A stretch of DNA of 64,000 nt from contig OZ241908.1 of assembly GCA_965203685.1 (NCBI GenBank), positions 558,001 through 622,000 on the forward strand, in the 5' to 3' direction. The DNA is from VXYL01 sp965203685 (GTDB lineage Bacteria; Pseudomonadota; Gammaproteobacteria; Pseudomonadales; Azotimanducaceae). This document shows positions 1 through 7,035 of this stretch, one piece after another. Each line of letters begins with the position of its first letter. Position 1 is the first letter of the stretch. The translations under genes were made by a program, and so were the position numbers. The notes below the pieces were generated by a model. The model was not told where the DNA came from. It saw nothing but the letters and a program-made list of their open reading frames with translations, and did not search any database.

Positions 1-1
1 T

Positions 2-445
2 CTGGACAACGATGCCTTCACGGCGATCTCTCGCGTCTACATCCGCGCCCGGGTGCTGACCGTCGGCATCCTCCCGGCGCTTTTCGGGACGGCGGTGTTG
101 GTGCCCGTCGTCGGAACCGCGGGGCTGTTGGCGCTGGCTTGGCCGCTACCGGTCCTGCTGGTGGCCTGGCAGACCTGGCGCCGACGCGGCTACCTCGTTG
201 ACGACGACGCCTTGGCGAGTCGACGCGGCCTGCTCGGCTATTCGGTCGATGCGTTCCTGTTCCGTAAGGCCCAAGGGGCGACGGTGAGCCGCTCGCCACT
301 GCAGCGGCGCAACGGGTTGGCGAGCCTGACCGTGCACTTGGCCTCGGGCGATGTGACAGTGCCGTACATCGACTTCGACACGGCGTGCCGCCTGCGCGAC
401 TACCTGCTGTTCAAGGTCGAATCAAGCCGCAAGCCGTGGCACTGA
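2..445 (+). CDS. PH-domain membrane protein (YdbT-like), C-terminal part
   Basis: The frame is open from the left edge of the window and ends at a TGA, so only the C-terminal part of the protein is present. After a short segment LDNDAFTAISRVYIR comes a hydrophobic pair (about residues 19-55: VGILPALFGTAVLVPVV and LALAWPLPVLLVAW), then a polar domain with YLVDDDALASRRGLLGYSVDAFLFRKAQ. This pattern of two membrane helices followed by a bacterial PH (bPH2) domain matches the last repeat of YdbT/YdbS-type membrane proteins, whose role is poorly defined. A GTG at 53 is an internal valine, not the start. Family assignment is by overall pattern only. Confidence 0.65.
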   Translation: MDNDAFTAISRVYIRARVLTVGILPALFGTAVLVPVVGTAGLLALAWPLPVLLVAWQTWRRRGYLVDDDALASRRGLLGYSVDAFLFRKAQGATVSRSPLQRRNGLASLTVHLASGDVTVPYIDFDTACRLRDYLLFKVESSRKPWH

Positions 446-447
446 CC

Positions 448-882
448 TCAAGCAGGCTCGGCAATGAACACGGGAATCTTGCGCGAGGTCTTGGCCTTGT
501 ACTCGGCGTAGGGCGGAAACGCCTCGACCGAAAGCGCCCAGACGCGCTCGCGCTCGTCGTCATCCTGGACCTCCCGAACCCGCATGGTGTGAACCTCGGT
601 GGCATCGCGGATCTCCACGTCGGCGGCGCTGCGCAGGTTGTACACCCACACCGGGTTCTTCGGCGCACCGCCTTGCGAGGCCACCAGCACGTAGCTGTCG
701 CCGTCCTTGACGCGCATCAACGGCGTCTTGCGGATCGCACCGGTCTTGTTTCCCTTGTGGGTCACGATGATGCACGGCAGCCCGGTCTGCATGAGGGAGA
801 CGCCCTCGGTGCCGCCGCTGCCCTCGTACAGTTCCACCTGGTCGCGGACCCACTTGACGGGACTCGGGATGTACTCGGCCAT
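448..882 (-). CDS. Deazaflavin (F420)-dependent nitroreductase family protein
   Basis: A 144-residue protein starting at ATG 882, with a GAGG ribosome site about 7 bases upstream. It shows the features of the DUF385 / deazaflavin-dependent nitroreductase family: small size, a central THKGNKTGAIRKTPLMRVKDGDSYVLVAS beta-barrel segment (residues about 42-70), then KNPVWVYNLRSAADVEI. Known members bind coenzyme F420 and reduce quinones, nitroaromatics or fatty-acid-like substrates. The substrate here cannot be read from sequence. The F420 biosynthesis genes 4-12 kb downstream make F420 dependence plausible. It converges on the preceding gene, with only two bases between the stops. Confidence 0.85.
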   Translation of the reverse strand: MAEYIPSPVKWVRDQVELYEGSGGTEGVSLMQTGLPCIIVTHKGNKTGAIRKTPLMRVKDGDSYVLVASQGGAPKNPVWVYNLRSAADVEIRDATEVHTMRVREVQDDDERERVWALSVEAFPPYAEYKAKTSRKIPVFIAEPA

Positions 883-1134
883 GAATGTTCCTCGTGTTGA
901 TCGGGGGAGGCGGAAGAGTCTAGCCCGCATTTTCTCACCACGAGTGGAAAAAGGTCGTGGCCTGTGCGATGAACGAGATGCGCCATCAACGACTTTGCGT
1001 AGGGAGGCGCACGGCCTCATCGGGCGGAGTGTACGGCAAAGAAGCTGTTGTCTCACGGTCTGGCGGGACGCCGCATCGCCCGTCGGGCAGAATCGCCGCC
1101 GACGGCCATGCGGCCAGCACGAAACCCCGGAACC

Positions 1135-1150
1135 GAACATCGCCCTTTTC
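1135..1150 (+). repeat. 16-mer dispersed repeat GAACATCGCCCTTTTC
   Basis: Exact copy of GAACATCGCCCTTTTC. The family recurs at 1416-1432 (TAAACATCGCCCTTTTC), 41868-41883, 44416-44431 and 45817-45832 (these three with CCCTATTC) and 55216-55231 (degenerate). It occurs inverted at 1512-1527, 44620-44635, 45951-45966 and 55388-55403. All copies lie in the RAYT/IS66/repeat islands, not in the housekeeping regions. Confidence 0.85.
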
Positions 1151-1213
1151 CATGCGGCCAGGCCCCATGCGGCTGGCCAACTTGACCTGGTCTCCGCGGG
1201 CCGAGGTCGACGA

Positions 1214-1313
1214 GGGGTTGCCCACCCCTTGACCACAGCGCCTCTTTGGGTCGAGGGGATCGGCACCATGGACAAGGCGTGGACAACCCCGCCAACGGCG
1301 GTGCCACGCGCGG
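1214..1313 (-). repeat. Long inverted-repeat element, copy A (REPIN-like)
   Basis: Arms GGGGTTGCCCACCCCTTG (1214-1231) and CAAGGCGTGGACAACCCC (1273-1290) are inverted complements at 16 of 18 positions. The middle contains CCTCTTTGGGTCGAGGGGATCGGCACCATGG, shared in reverse with copies B, C and D. Conserved outer sequence with GTGCCACGCGCGG extends to about 1313. Could fold into one long hairpin. Non-coding. Confidence 0.8.
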
Positions 1314-1415
1314 ACGTCGGTTGCAACGCCAAGTCGTCGCAGGGGCGCAGCGCTCCCACACGAGTCCGAAAACATCGCCCGATTCAAAGGGCGAGTCTGC
1401 CGGGCCGGCTCCAAG

Positions 1416-1432
1416 TAAACATCGCCCTTTTC
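1416..1432 (+). repeat. 16-mer repeat copy
   Basis: TAAACATCGCCCTTTTC, one mismatch to the family. It forms a head-to-head pair with the inverted exact copy at 1512-1527, about 80 bases away. Confidence 0.75.
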
Positions 1433-1511
1433 ATGCACCGCGGGCGGGGGCGCCCGGCACAGTCCTACGGCGGTTGGACTCGGTTGGGCGAGCCGTCCCG
1501 CCCGCTAGGTT

Positions 1512-1527
1512 GAAAAGGGCGATGTTC
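1512..1527 (-). repeat. 16-mer repeat copy, inverted
   Basis: GAAAAGGGCGATGTTC, followed by TGTTCACTGG exactly as at 44620-44645. It marks the left edge of the block shared by both RAYT loci. Confidence 0.85.
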
Positions 1528-1569
1528 TGTTCACTGGAAACCCAGGGTCGCGGTGCCGTTCTGCGGAAA

Positions 1570-1603
1570 TACTGTTGACATATACAGTAGTTCGGAGTAG
1601 CCT
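1570..1603 (+). promoter_or_regulatory. LexA-type operator overlapping the RAYT copy 1 promoter
   Basis: TACTGTTGACATATACAGTA at 1570-1589 fits the gammaproteobacterial LexA pattern CTGT-N8-ACAG with the extended TACTG/CAGTA ends. It overlaps a perfect -35 box TTGACA (1575-1580), followed after 17 bases by the weak -10 TAGCCT (1598-1603). The start codon is 36 bases further on. The same arrangement precedes the second RAYT while surrounding bases differ, so the site looks conserved. LexA binding is inferred from the motif only. Confidence 0.7.
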
Positions 1604-1639
1604 CTTCTCTGAATGCAGGACCACATAAGGTGACGCCTC

Positions 1640-2412
1640 GTGCAAGGGAAACGTCGTCTCAAATCCAAAAGCAAGCGACGATCTCGGCAGACCCGCCGCC
1701 GCCAGCCACGCCAGACCAGCATCGAGTTCAGACCCACCGGCCGCGGCGGCGCACGGCCGGGAGCGGGACGGCCGCGCATCCGCCGCTCGCGGGTCGCGCA
1801 CCGCACTCGCGGTGCCATCCCGGCGCGCTGCCCGGTTCTCATCACGCTGCGCGTCCTCGACGACGTGCCGCCGCTGCGCCGCGGGTGCTTCGTGCGCGCC
1901 TTCCGGGAGACATTGCGCAAGTGCGCGACGCGTCCCGGGTTCCGGGTGATCCACTACTCGATCCAGGACGACCATGCGCACTTCATCGTGGAGGCGGCGG
2001 GGGCCAAGCGCCTGGCGAACGGCATGAAGAGCCTGGCGGCGCGTTTCGCGCGCTGCGTGAACGCCGGCGGCTTTGCCGCCGGTTGGTGTTCTCCCGCAGT
2101 GGCAAGGTGCTGGCCGACCGCTTCCACCACGTGCTGAAGAGGACGCCGACGGAGGTTCGCCGCGCGCTGGCGTGCGTTCTGCTGAACGCGCGCAAGCACT
2201 ACCGGCAGCGTCGCCGGCGCGTGCCGCCGGTGGTTCTGGACGGGGCGAGTTCGGGTCTGTGGTTCGACGGCTGGAAGGGCCGCGGTCCGCCGCCGGGCCG
2301 CTATGCGGACGCGGACCGTCCGCCGGAGGTTGCGGCGCCGCGGACGTGGCTGCTGTCGAAGGGCTGGCGGCGGATCGGGCTGGTGGATCCGGCGGAGGTG
2401 CCGGGCGGCTGA
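1640..2412 (+). pseudogene. REP-associated tyrosine transposase (RAYT), copy 1, frameshifted
   Basis: Closely related to the intact RAYT at 44746-45501. It begins with the same GTG start and a basic N-terminus, keeps the HUH motif (DDHAHFIVEA), then loses frame at a 20-bp palindrome inserted at 2063-2082 (GCCGGCGGCTTTGCCGCCGG: 8-bp stem, TTT loop). Removing exactly those 20 bases restores VNLVFSRSGKVLADRF, matching VNRVFGRSGKVLADRF of copy 2. In addition the catalytic tyrosine of the A-Y-V-L-L-N-A motif is cysteine here (TAC to TGC near 2170), so the copy is doubly inactive. RAYTs are single-strand transposases linked to REP/REPIN palindromes. Confidence 0.9.
2063..2082. repeat. 20-bp hairpin insertion in RAYT copy 1
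   Basis: GCCGGCGGCTTTGCCGCCGG: perfect 8-bp stem with a three-base loop. It is absent from copy 2, where the flanking GTGAAC runs straight into the homologous sequence. Net length is exactly 20 bp. Confidence 0.9.
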
Positions 2413-2850
2413 CACACCGGATGCGCGAGCACATCGACCGGAACGCCTTCGCGACCGTTCGGCTTGGCGACATCGGAAAGCCGACCCGCCGCCGAATTCT
2501 TCGCGCTGGCATGGACTGGAACGGCCATGGCAGCCAGCATCGGCGCGTGGCACGACGCTGGCGGGTTGTCCACGCCTTGTCCATGGTGACGATCCGCCGA
2601 TCCAAAGAGGCGCTGTGGTCAAGGGGTGGGCAACCCCCGTCCCGACCCCGCGCCGGTGGAACATCCGGTCACACCGGCGTGCCCGGCGAATTCGATCTCG
2701 AGTCCGCCGGGATGGCAGGTTCCGGTTGCCCGGCCCGCATTCTCACCAGTCGCTCCCTCATCGGTCGCGAGCGCGCGCACGAGGTCGGACGTGCGCAAGA
2801 ACGCTGGTCAACGGCGCTTACAATAGCGCCGCCTTGAGTGGGAGTCTCCG
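2413..2850. other. Non-coding region between RAYT copy 1 and ctaB
   Basis: Homology with the second RAYT locus continues for about 70 bases after the stop (GGATGCGCGAGCACATCGAC). The inverted-repeat element copy B follows at 2544-2637. The rest (2638-2850) carries no recognisable gene; a TACAAT -10-like hexamer at 2819-2824, about 27 bases before the heme O synthase start, may belong to its promoter, but no good -35 is visible. Confidence 0.6.
2544..2637 (+). repeat. Long inverted-repeat element, copy B
   Basis: GGGTTGTCCACGCCTTG (2564-2580) pairs with CAAGGGGTGGGCAACCC (2621-2637). The middle reads TCCATGGTGACGATCC, then GATCCAAAGAGGCGCTGTGG. It is preceded by GCGCGTGGCAC as in copy C. It sits about 130 bases downstream of the RAYT stop. 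Confidence 0.85.
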
Positions 2851-3732
2851 TTGAGCGAGTCGTCGGTCGCCGCCGCATCTTGGCGCGACTACCTGGAAAT
2901 GACCAAGCCGCGCGTCGTGCTGCTGATGCTGCTCTGCGCGCTGGTGGGCATGTTCGTGGCGACGCCCGGGGCGCCGCCGCTCGACGTTGTCCTATTGGGC
3001 CTCGTGGGGATCGCGTTGGTTGCGGGATCGGCGGCCGTGGTCAACCACATCGCCGACGCCGAGATCGACGGGCGCATGGCGCGGACGCGCGACCGACCGG
3101 TGGCGGTTGGGCGCGTCCGACCGCTCTCGGGAGGCGTATTCGCAGCCGTGCTGGGTATCGCCGGGATGGCGGTGCTGCTGATCTGGGTCAACCCGCTCAC
3201 CGCCTGGCTGAACCTGGCCTCGTGGATCGGCTACGGGCTGATCTACACGTTGTATTTGAAGCGGGCGACATCGCAGAACATCGTCATCGGTGGTCTGTTC
3301 GGCGCGGCGCCACCGCTCTTCGGGTGGACGGCGGTCACCAACTCCCTGGAACTCGGCGGCGTCATCCTCGTGCTCATCATCTTCGTCTGGACGCCGCCGC
3401 ACTTCTGGGCGCTCGCCCTCGATCGGCGCAAGGACTACGAAAACGTGGACGTGCCGATGCTGCCGATCACCCATGGCGATGCCTATACGCGCCGACAGAT
3501 CCTCTACTACACGATCGCGCTTTGCGTGGTCAGCCTGCTGCCCTACGTGATCGGCATGAGCGGCGTCGTGTACTTGGCCGGCGCCGCGGCGCTCGGCGCC
3601 GTGTTCCTGTTCTACGCCATCGCGGTGGTCCGCGGGCAGCAGCGCGCGCCGAAGGCCACGTTCCGCTACTCGATCATCTACTTGGCGGCCCTGTTCGTCG
3701 TCCTGCTGGTCGACCACGGCCTCGTAACCTAA
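2851..3732 (+). CDS. ctaB: Protoheme IX farnesyltransferase (heme O synthase)
   Basis: A UbiA-family membrane prenyltransferase that attaches a farnesyl group to heme B, giving heme O for terminal oxidases. It has 293 residues, the usual family length, with about eight hydrophobic helices. The first Asp-rich site is NHIADAEIDGRMARTRDRP (residues about 66-84) and the second region is WTPPHFWALALDRRKDYENVDVPMLP (about 180-205), both diagnostic for CyoE/CtaB. The TTG start follows GGAG in GGGAGTCTCCG. Cytochrome oxidase subunit genes are not beside it in this window; the repeat island to its left may have separated it from relatives. Confidence 0.95.
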   Translation: MSESSVAAASWRDYLEMTKPRVVLLMLLCALVGMFVATPGAPPLDVVLLGLVGIALVAGSAAVVNHIADAEIDGRMARTRDRPVAVGRVRPLSGGVFAAVLGIAGMAVLLIWVNPLTAWLNLASWIGYGLIYTLYLKRATSQNIVIGGLFGAAPPLFGWTAVTNSLELGGVILVLIIFVWTPPHFWALALDRRKDYENVDVPMLPITHGDAYTRRQILYYTIALCVVSLLPYVIGMSGVVYLAGAAALGAVFLFYAIAVVRGQQRAPKATFRYSIIYLAALFVVLLVDHGLVT

Positions 3733-3756
3733 GCGCCCCAGATTCTGGAGGACACC

Positions 3757-4518
3757 ATGGATTATGTTGAGCCCGCCGTCGCGCGCGACATGGACGGTTT
3801 GCGCTTGGCGCTGACCGCACACGCACCGGCGCCCTATGGCCTATCGGCCCGCGCGATCCTCGATCACCACGGCGTGCCCTATGTTCCCGTGCTGCAGGTC
3901 GGTGCCGGCCAGAACGAGGATCTCGTGTCCTGGACCGGACACCGCAATGCACCGGTGGCGGTGTACAACGACGAGACGCCTCGCGTCGGCTGGCTTGAGA
4001 TCCTCAATCTCGCGGAACGCCTCGGGTCAGGACCATCGCTTTTTCCCTCGGATATTGACGAGCGCATGTTGATGGTGGGCCTCTCGAACGAACTGATCGG
4101 CGAGAACGGTTTCATCTGGAATCTACGGCTCGCCATGCTCGGACTCGGCGGCGCCGAGCGGGCGGCCCGCGAGCGCCTCCGCAACCCGATGTACGACCAG
4201 TATGGGTACAGCGAGGAAGCGGCGGCCGGCGCCGTGGATCGCGCCAAGGCGGTAGTGGACCGGCTGACCGCGCAACTCCTTGCACAACGGGAGGCGGGCA
4301 GCCGTTACATCGTCGGGGAGGTGCTCAGCGCGGCGGACATCTACTGGGTGTACTTCTCCCAAGCCGTGCGGACGTTTTCAGATGCCGTCTGCCCGATGCC
4401 GGCGGGTATGCGGCGCACCTACGACGCCGTTGGGAGCATGCTCGGGGAGGTGGATCCCATCCTGGTCGAGCAACGCGACTGGGTCCTTGCCGAGCACGAC
4501 CTGCCGCTGGACTTTTGA
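3757..4518 (+). CDS. Glutathione S-transferase-like protein
   Basis: A 253-residue soluble protein. The N-terminus (about 20-80: APAPYGLSARAILDHHGVPYVPVLQ, then NAPVAVYNDETPRVGWLEILNLAERL) resembles a thioredoxin-fold GST domain with the Pro-Val and acidic-Ser style glutathione-binding region. The C-terminal half is helical and includes SRYIVGEVLSAADIYWVYFSQAV, typical of GST C-terminal domains (LSAADIYW). The substrate is unknown. An AGGAG-like ribosome site (TGGAGG) precedes ATG 3757. It is separated by 24 bases from ctaB and probably co-transcribed. Confidence 0.75.
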   Translation: MDYVEPAVARDMDGLRLALTAHAPAPYGLSARAILDHHGVPYVPVLQVGAGQNEDLVSWTGHRNAPVAVYNDETPRVGWLEILNLAERLGSGPSLFPSDIDERMLMVGLSNELIGENGFIWNLRLAMLGLGGAERAARERLRNPMYDQYGYSEEAAAGAVDRAKAVVDRLTAQLLAQREAGSRYIVGEVLSAADIYWVYFSQAVRTFSDAVCPMPAGMRRTYDAVGSMLGEVDPILVEQRDWVLAEHDLPLDF

Positions 4519-4573
4519 GGCGTCCGCCCGGGTTCCGCTAGCCGACCTTGACGCGTCAACTCACATTGATGCG

Positions 4574-7030
4574 TCAACTCACGTTGACGGACGGAATCTC
4601 GTTCTTGACGAGTGCGCGGCGTCGCTTGCGTTCGTACTTCCGGGCCGGCGTGTTAACCACGTCGGCCAGTTCCACGGCCTCGAGACCGCGACGCGCCACC
4701 TCGGGCGTGACGTCGTCGTAGACGGTATTGCGCTGCCGGGGTTCCCGGCCTGCGGACTCGATCATCGCGATCATCTGCCGGGGAGACGTCTCCTGGCCAT
4801 GGGCAGCCCCGGCCGCGCGCGTGATGCTCTCGTTCATCAACGTGCCGCCGAGATCGTTGCACCCCGCGTTCAGCGCGGCGACCACGCCCTCGTGGCCCAT
4901 CTTCACCCAACTCGCCTGGATGTTGGTGATGTGCGGATACAGGGCGAGGCGGGCCACGGCATGCACGAGAATCGCCTCACGGAAAGTCGGCCCGCGGCGT
5001 GCTCGGCCCTTGAGGTACAGCGGTGCCTCCATGTGCACGAACGGCAGCGGCACGAACTCGGTGAACCCGCCGGTGCGCTTTTGCAGGTCGCGAACGCGGA
5101 TCAGGTGGCGGGCCCAGTGCTGCGGCTGGTCGACGTGGCCGTACATGATGGTCGCCGTGGTCTGGAACCCGACGCCGTGAGCCGCTTCCATGACGGCAAG
5201 CCACTGCTCGGTGTTGATCTTGTCGGGGCAGATCACGGCCCGGACCTCGTCGTCGAGGATTTCCGCGGCGGTGCCGGGCAAGGTGCCGAGGCCCGCCTCC
5301 TTGAGCTTGGCGAGGTAGTCGGGTAGCGACAGATTCGCAGTGGCGGCGCCTTGCCACACCTCGAGCGGCGAGAAGGCGTGCACATGGATGTCGGGCACGG
5401 CTTCCTTGACGGCACGCACGATCTCCAGGTACGTCGCGCCCGTGTACTCCGGGTGGATGCCGCCCTGCATGCACACTTCCGTGCCGCCGCGCTGCCACGC
5501 CTCCATGGTGCGGCGCTGAATTTCCTCGTGGCTCAGGTCGTAGGGACGGCCGCGCAGGTTCTCCGAGAGCTTGCCCTTGGAGAAGGCGCAGAACTGGCAC
5601 TTGAAGTAGCAGATGTTGGTGTAGTTGATGTTGCGGTTGACGACGAACGACACCGTCTCGCCGCAGGTGTCTCGACGCACGGCGTCGGCGGCCTGTGCGA
5701 CGGCGGCGAAGTCGTCGCCGCGGGCGCGGATCAGGCGCACGATCTCGGCCTCCGCCAAGTCTGCGCCTTCGCGGGCGCGCTCGAGTATGGCGCGGACGTC
5801 CGCTGACACGGCGCGCGGTGCCGTGGAGATGTGCGACAGGACGTCCGCCGGCGGTGCACCGTCGTCGCCGGGGCACCAGTCGTCCGTGCGCGGCAGCCCT
5901 TCGCCGTCGATCTTGTCCAGCACCGCCGAACGCAGCCCGTCGGCCACCCAGGTGTTCACGTCGCGCGCGAAGCGTGGGTAGATGGTCAGGCGCTCGTGGA
6001 GTTCCTTGCCCGCAGCCGCCGTCTCGCGGCGTAGCTCATCGAGGTGAGGCCAGGGCGCTTCGGGGTTGACGAAGTCCGGCGTCAGCGGCGAGACGCCGCC
6101 CCAGTCGTCGATGCCGGCGGCGACGATCTGCGGCAAGACGCCGGGGCTCAAGTTGGGCGGGGCCTGGATGCTCATCTCGGCACCGAAGATGAGGCGCGCC
6201 ACCGCGATGGTCCACAACAGTTCGTCGAGGTCGGGTTCCGGCGCCGCGCGCATCTTCGTGCCGGGCTTGGCGCGGAAGTTCTGGACGATGATTTCCTGGA
6301 TGTGCCCGTGGCGTTCGTGGATGCGGCGAATGGCCAGCAGCGACTCGATGCGTTCTCGCCGGGTCTCGCCAATGCCGATCAGGATGCCGGTGGTGAACGG
6401 GATCTTGGCGGCGCCGGCATCGGCCAGGGTCTGCAGGCGCACGGCGGGAATCTTGTCGGGCGAGCCGTAGTGCGGCATGCCCTTTTCGGTCAGGCGCTCC
6501 GATACCGACTCCAGCATGATGCCCATGGATGGGGACACGCCTCGCAGCACGGCCATCTCGTCGGGTGTCATGTTGCCGGGGTTGAGGTGCGGCAGCAGGC
6601 CGGTCTCCCTGAACACGGCCGAGGCTGCATCGTGCAGGTACTCAAGCGTCGTTTCGTAGCCGTGCCCGGCGAGCCATTCACGTGCAGCGCGATAGCGCAG
6701 TTCCGGCTTCTCGCCCAACGTGAAGAGCGCTTCCTTGCAGCCGTGGGACGCACCGTTGCGGGCGACCTCCAGCACGGCGTCGAGGTCCATGTAGGGGACC
6801 TCGATCTTCGACGGTGTCTGCGCGAACGTGCAGTAGTGGCAGACGTCGCGACACAGGTGGGTGAGCGGGATGAACACCTTCTTCGAGAAGGTGACCAGGT
6901 TCAGGAAGCCTTGGTCGCGGATGCGCGAGGCTACGTCGGCAAGCGCTCGCGTGTCTTCGAAGTCCGCGAGCGCGAGCGCCGAGGCGTCGCTCGGCCGTTC
7001 CCCGTTTTCGAATCGTTGCAGGTCCATCAT
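4574..7030 (-). CDS. fbiC: FO synthase, fused CofG-CofH (FbiC type)
   Basis: A bifunctional radical-SAM enzyme that makes 7,8-didemethyl-8-hydroxy-5-deazariboflavin (FO) from tyrosine and 5-amino-6-ribitylaminouracil, the first committed F420 step. It has 818 residues from ATG 7030. The N-terminal CofG half has CRDVCHYC (Cys60, 64, 67) and the C-terminal CofH half has CYFKCQFC (Cys474, 478, 481); both are CX3CX2C clusters. Conserved stretches such as MHGGIHPEYTG-like MQGGIHPEYTG and PGTAAEILDDEVR confirm CofH. It starts 5 bases after the stop of the antiporter gene, so the two are likely one operon. The fused form is typical of Actinobacteria and some other bacteria; archaea have separate genes. 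Confidence 0.95.
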   Translation of the reverse strand: MMDLQRFENGERPSDASALALADFEDTRALADVASRIRDQGFLNLVTFSKKVFIPLTHLCRDVCHYCTFAQTPSKIEVPYMDLDAVLEVARNGASHGCKEALFTLGEKPELRYRAAREWLAGHGYETTLEYLHDAASAVFRETGLLPHLNPGNMTPDEMAVLRGVSPSMGIMLESVSERLTEKGMPHYGSPDKIPAVRLQTLADAGAAKIPFTTGILIGIGETRRERIESLLAIRRIHERHGHIQEIIVQNFRAKPGTKMRAAPEPDLDELLWTIAVARLIFGAEMSIQAPPNLSPGVLPQIVAAGIDDWGGVSPLTPDFVNPEAPWPHLDELRRETAAAGKELHERLTIYPRFARDVNTWVADGLRSAVLDKIDGEGLPRTDDWCPGDDGAPPADVLSHISTAPRAVSADVRAILERAREGADLAEAEIVRLIRARGDDFAAVAQAADAVRRDTCGETVSFVVNRNINYTNICYFKCQFCAFSKGKLSENLRGRPYDLSHEEIQRRTMEAWQRGGTEVCMQGGIHPEYTGATYLEIVRAVKEAVPDIHVHAFSPLEVWQGAATANLSLPDYLAKLKEAGLGTLPGTAAEILDDEVRAVICPDKINTEQWLAVMEAAHGVGFQTTATIMYGHVDQPQHWARHLIRVRDLQKRTGGFTEFVPLPFVHMEAPLYLKGRARRGPTFREAILVHAVARLALYPHITNIQASWVKMGHEGVVAALNAGCNDLGGTLMNESITRAAGAAHGQETSPRQMIAMIESAGREPRQRNTVYDDVTPEVARRGLEAVELADVVNTPARKYERKRRRALVKNEIPSVNVS

Positions 7031-7035
7031 CACTT

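Larger units (their letters stand above)
883..1639. other. Non-coding repeat region upstream of RAYT copy 1
   Basis: No convincing gene lies here; open frames are antisense or composition-driven. The stretch holds one long inverted-repeat element (1214-1313), several copies of the 16-mer GAACATCGCCCTTTTC (1135-1150, a degenerate one near 1371, 1416-1432, and an inverted one at 1512-1527), and the promoter/operator of the transposase (1570-1603). From about 1512 onward it is homologous to the region upstream of the second RAYT (from about 44620). Confidence 0.7.

Noticed and set aside
2030..2110. Programmed ribosomal frameshift in RAYT copy 1
   Set aside because: The shift coincides with an exact 20-bp insertion, no slippery site is seen, and the catalytic tyrosine is also lost; a pseudogene explains it better.
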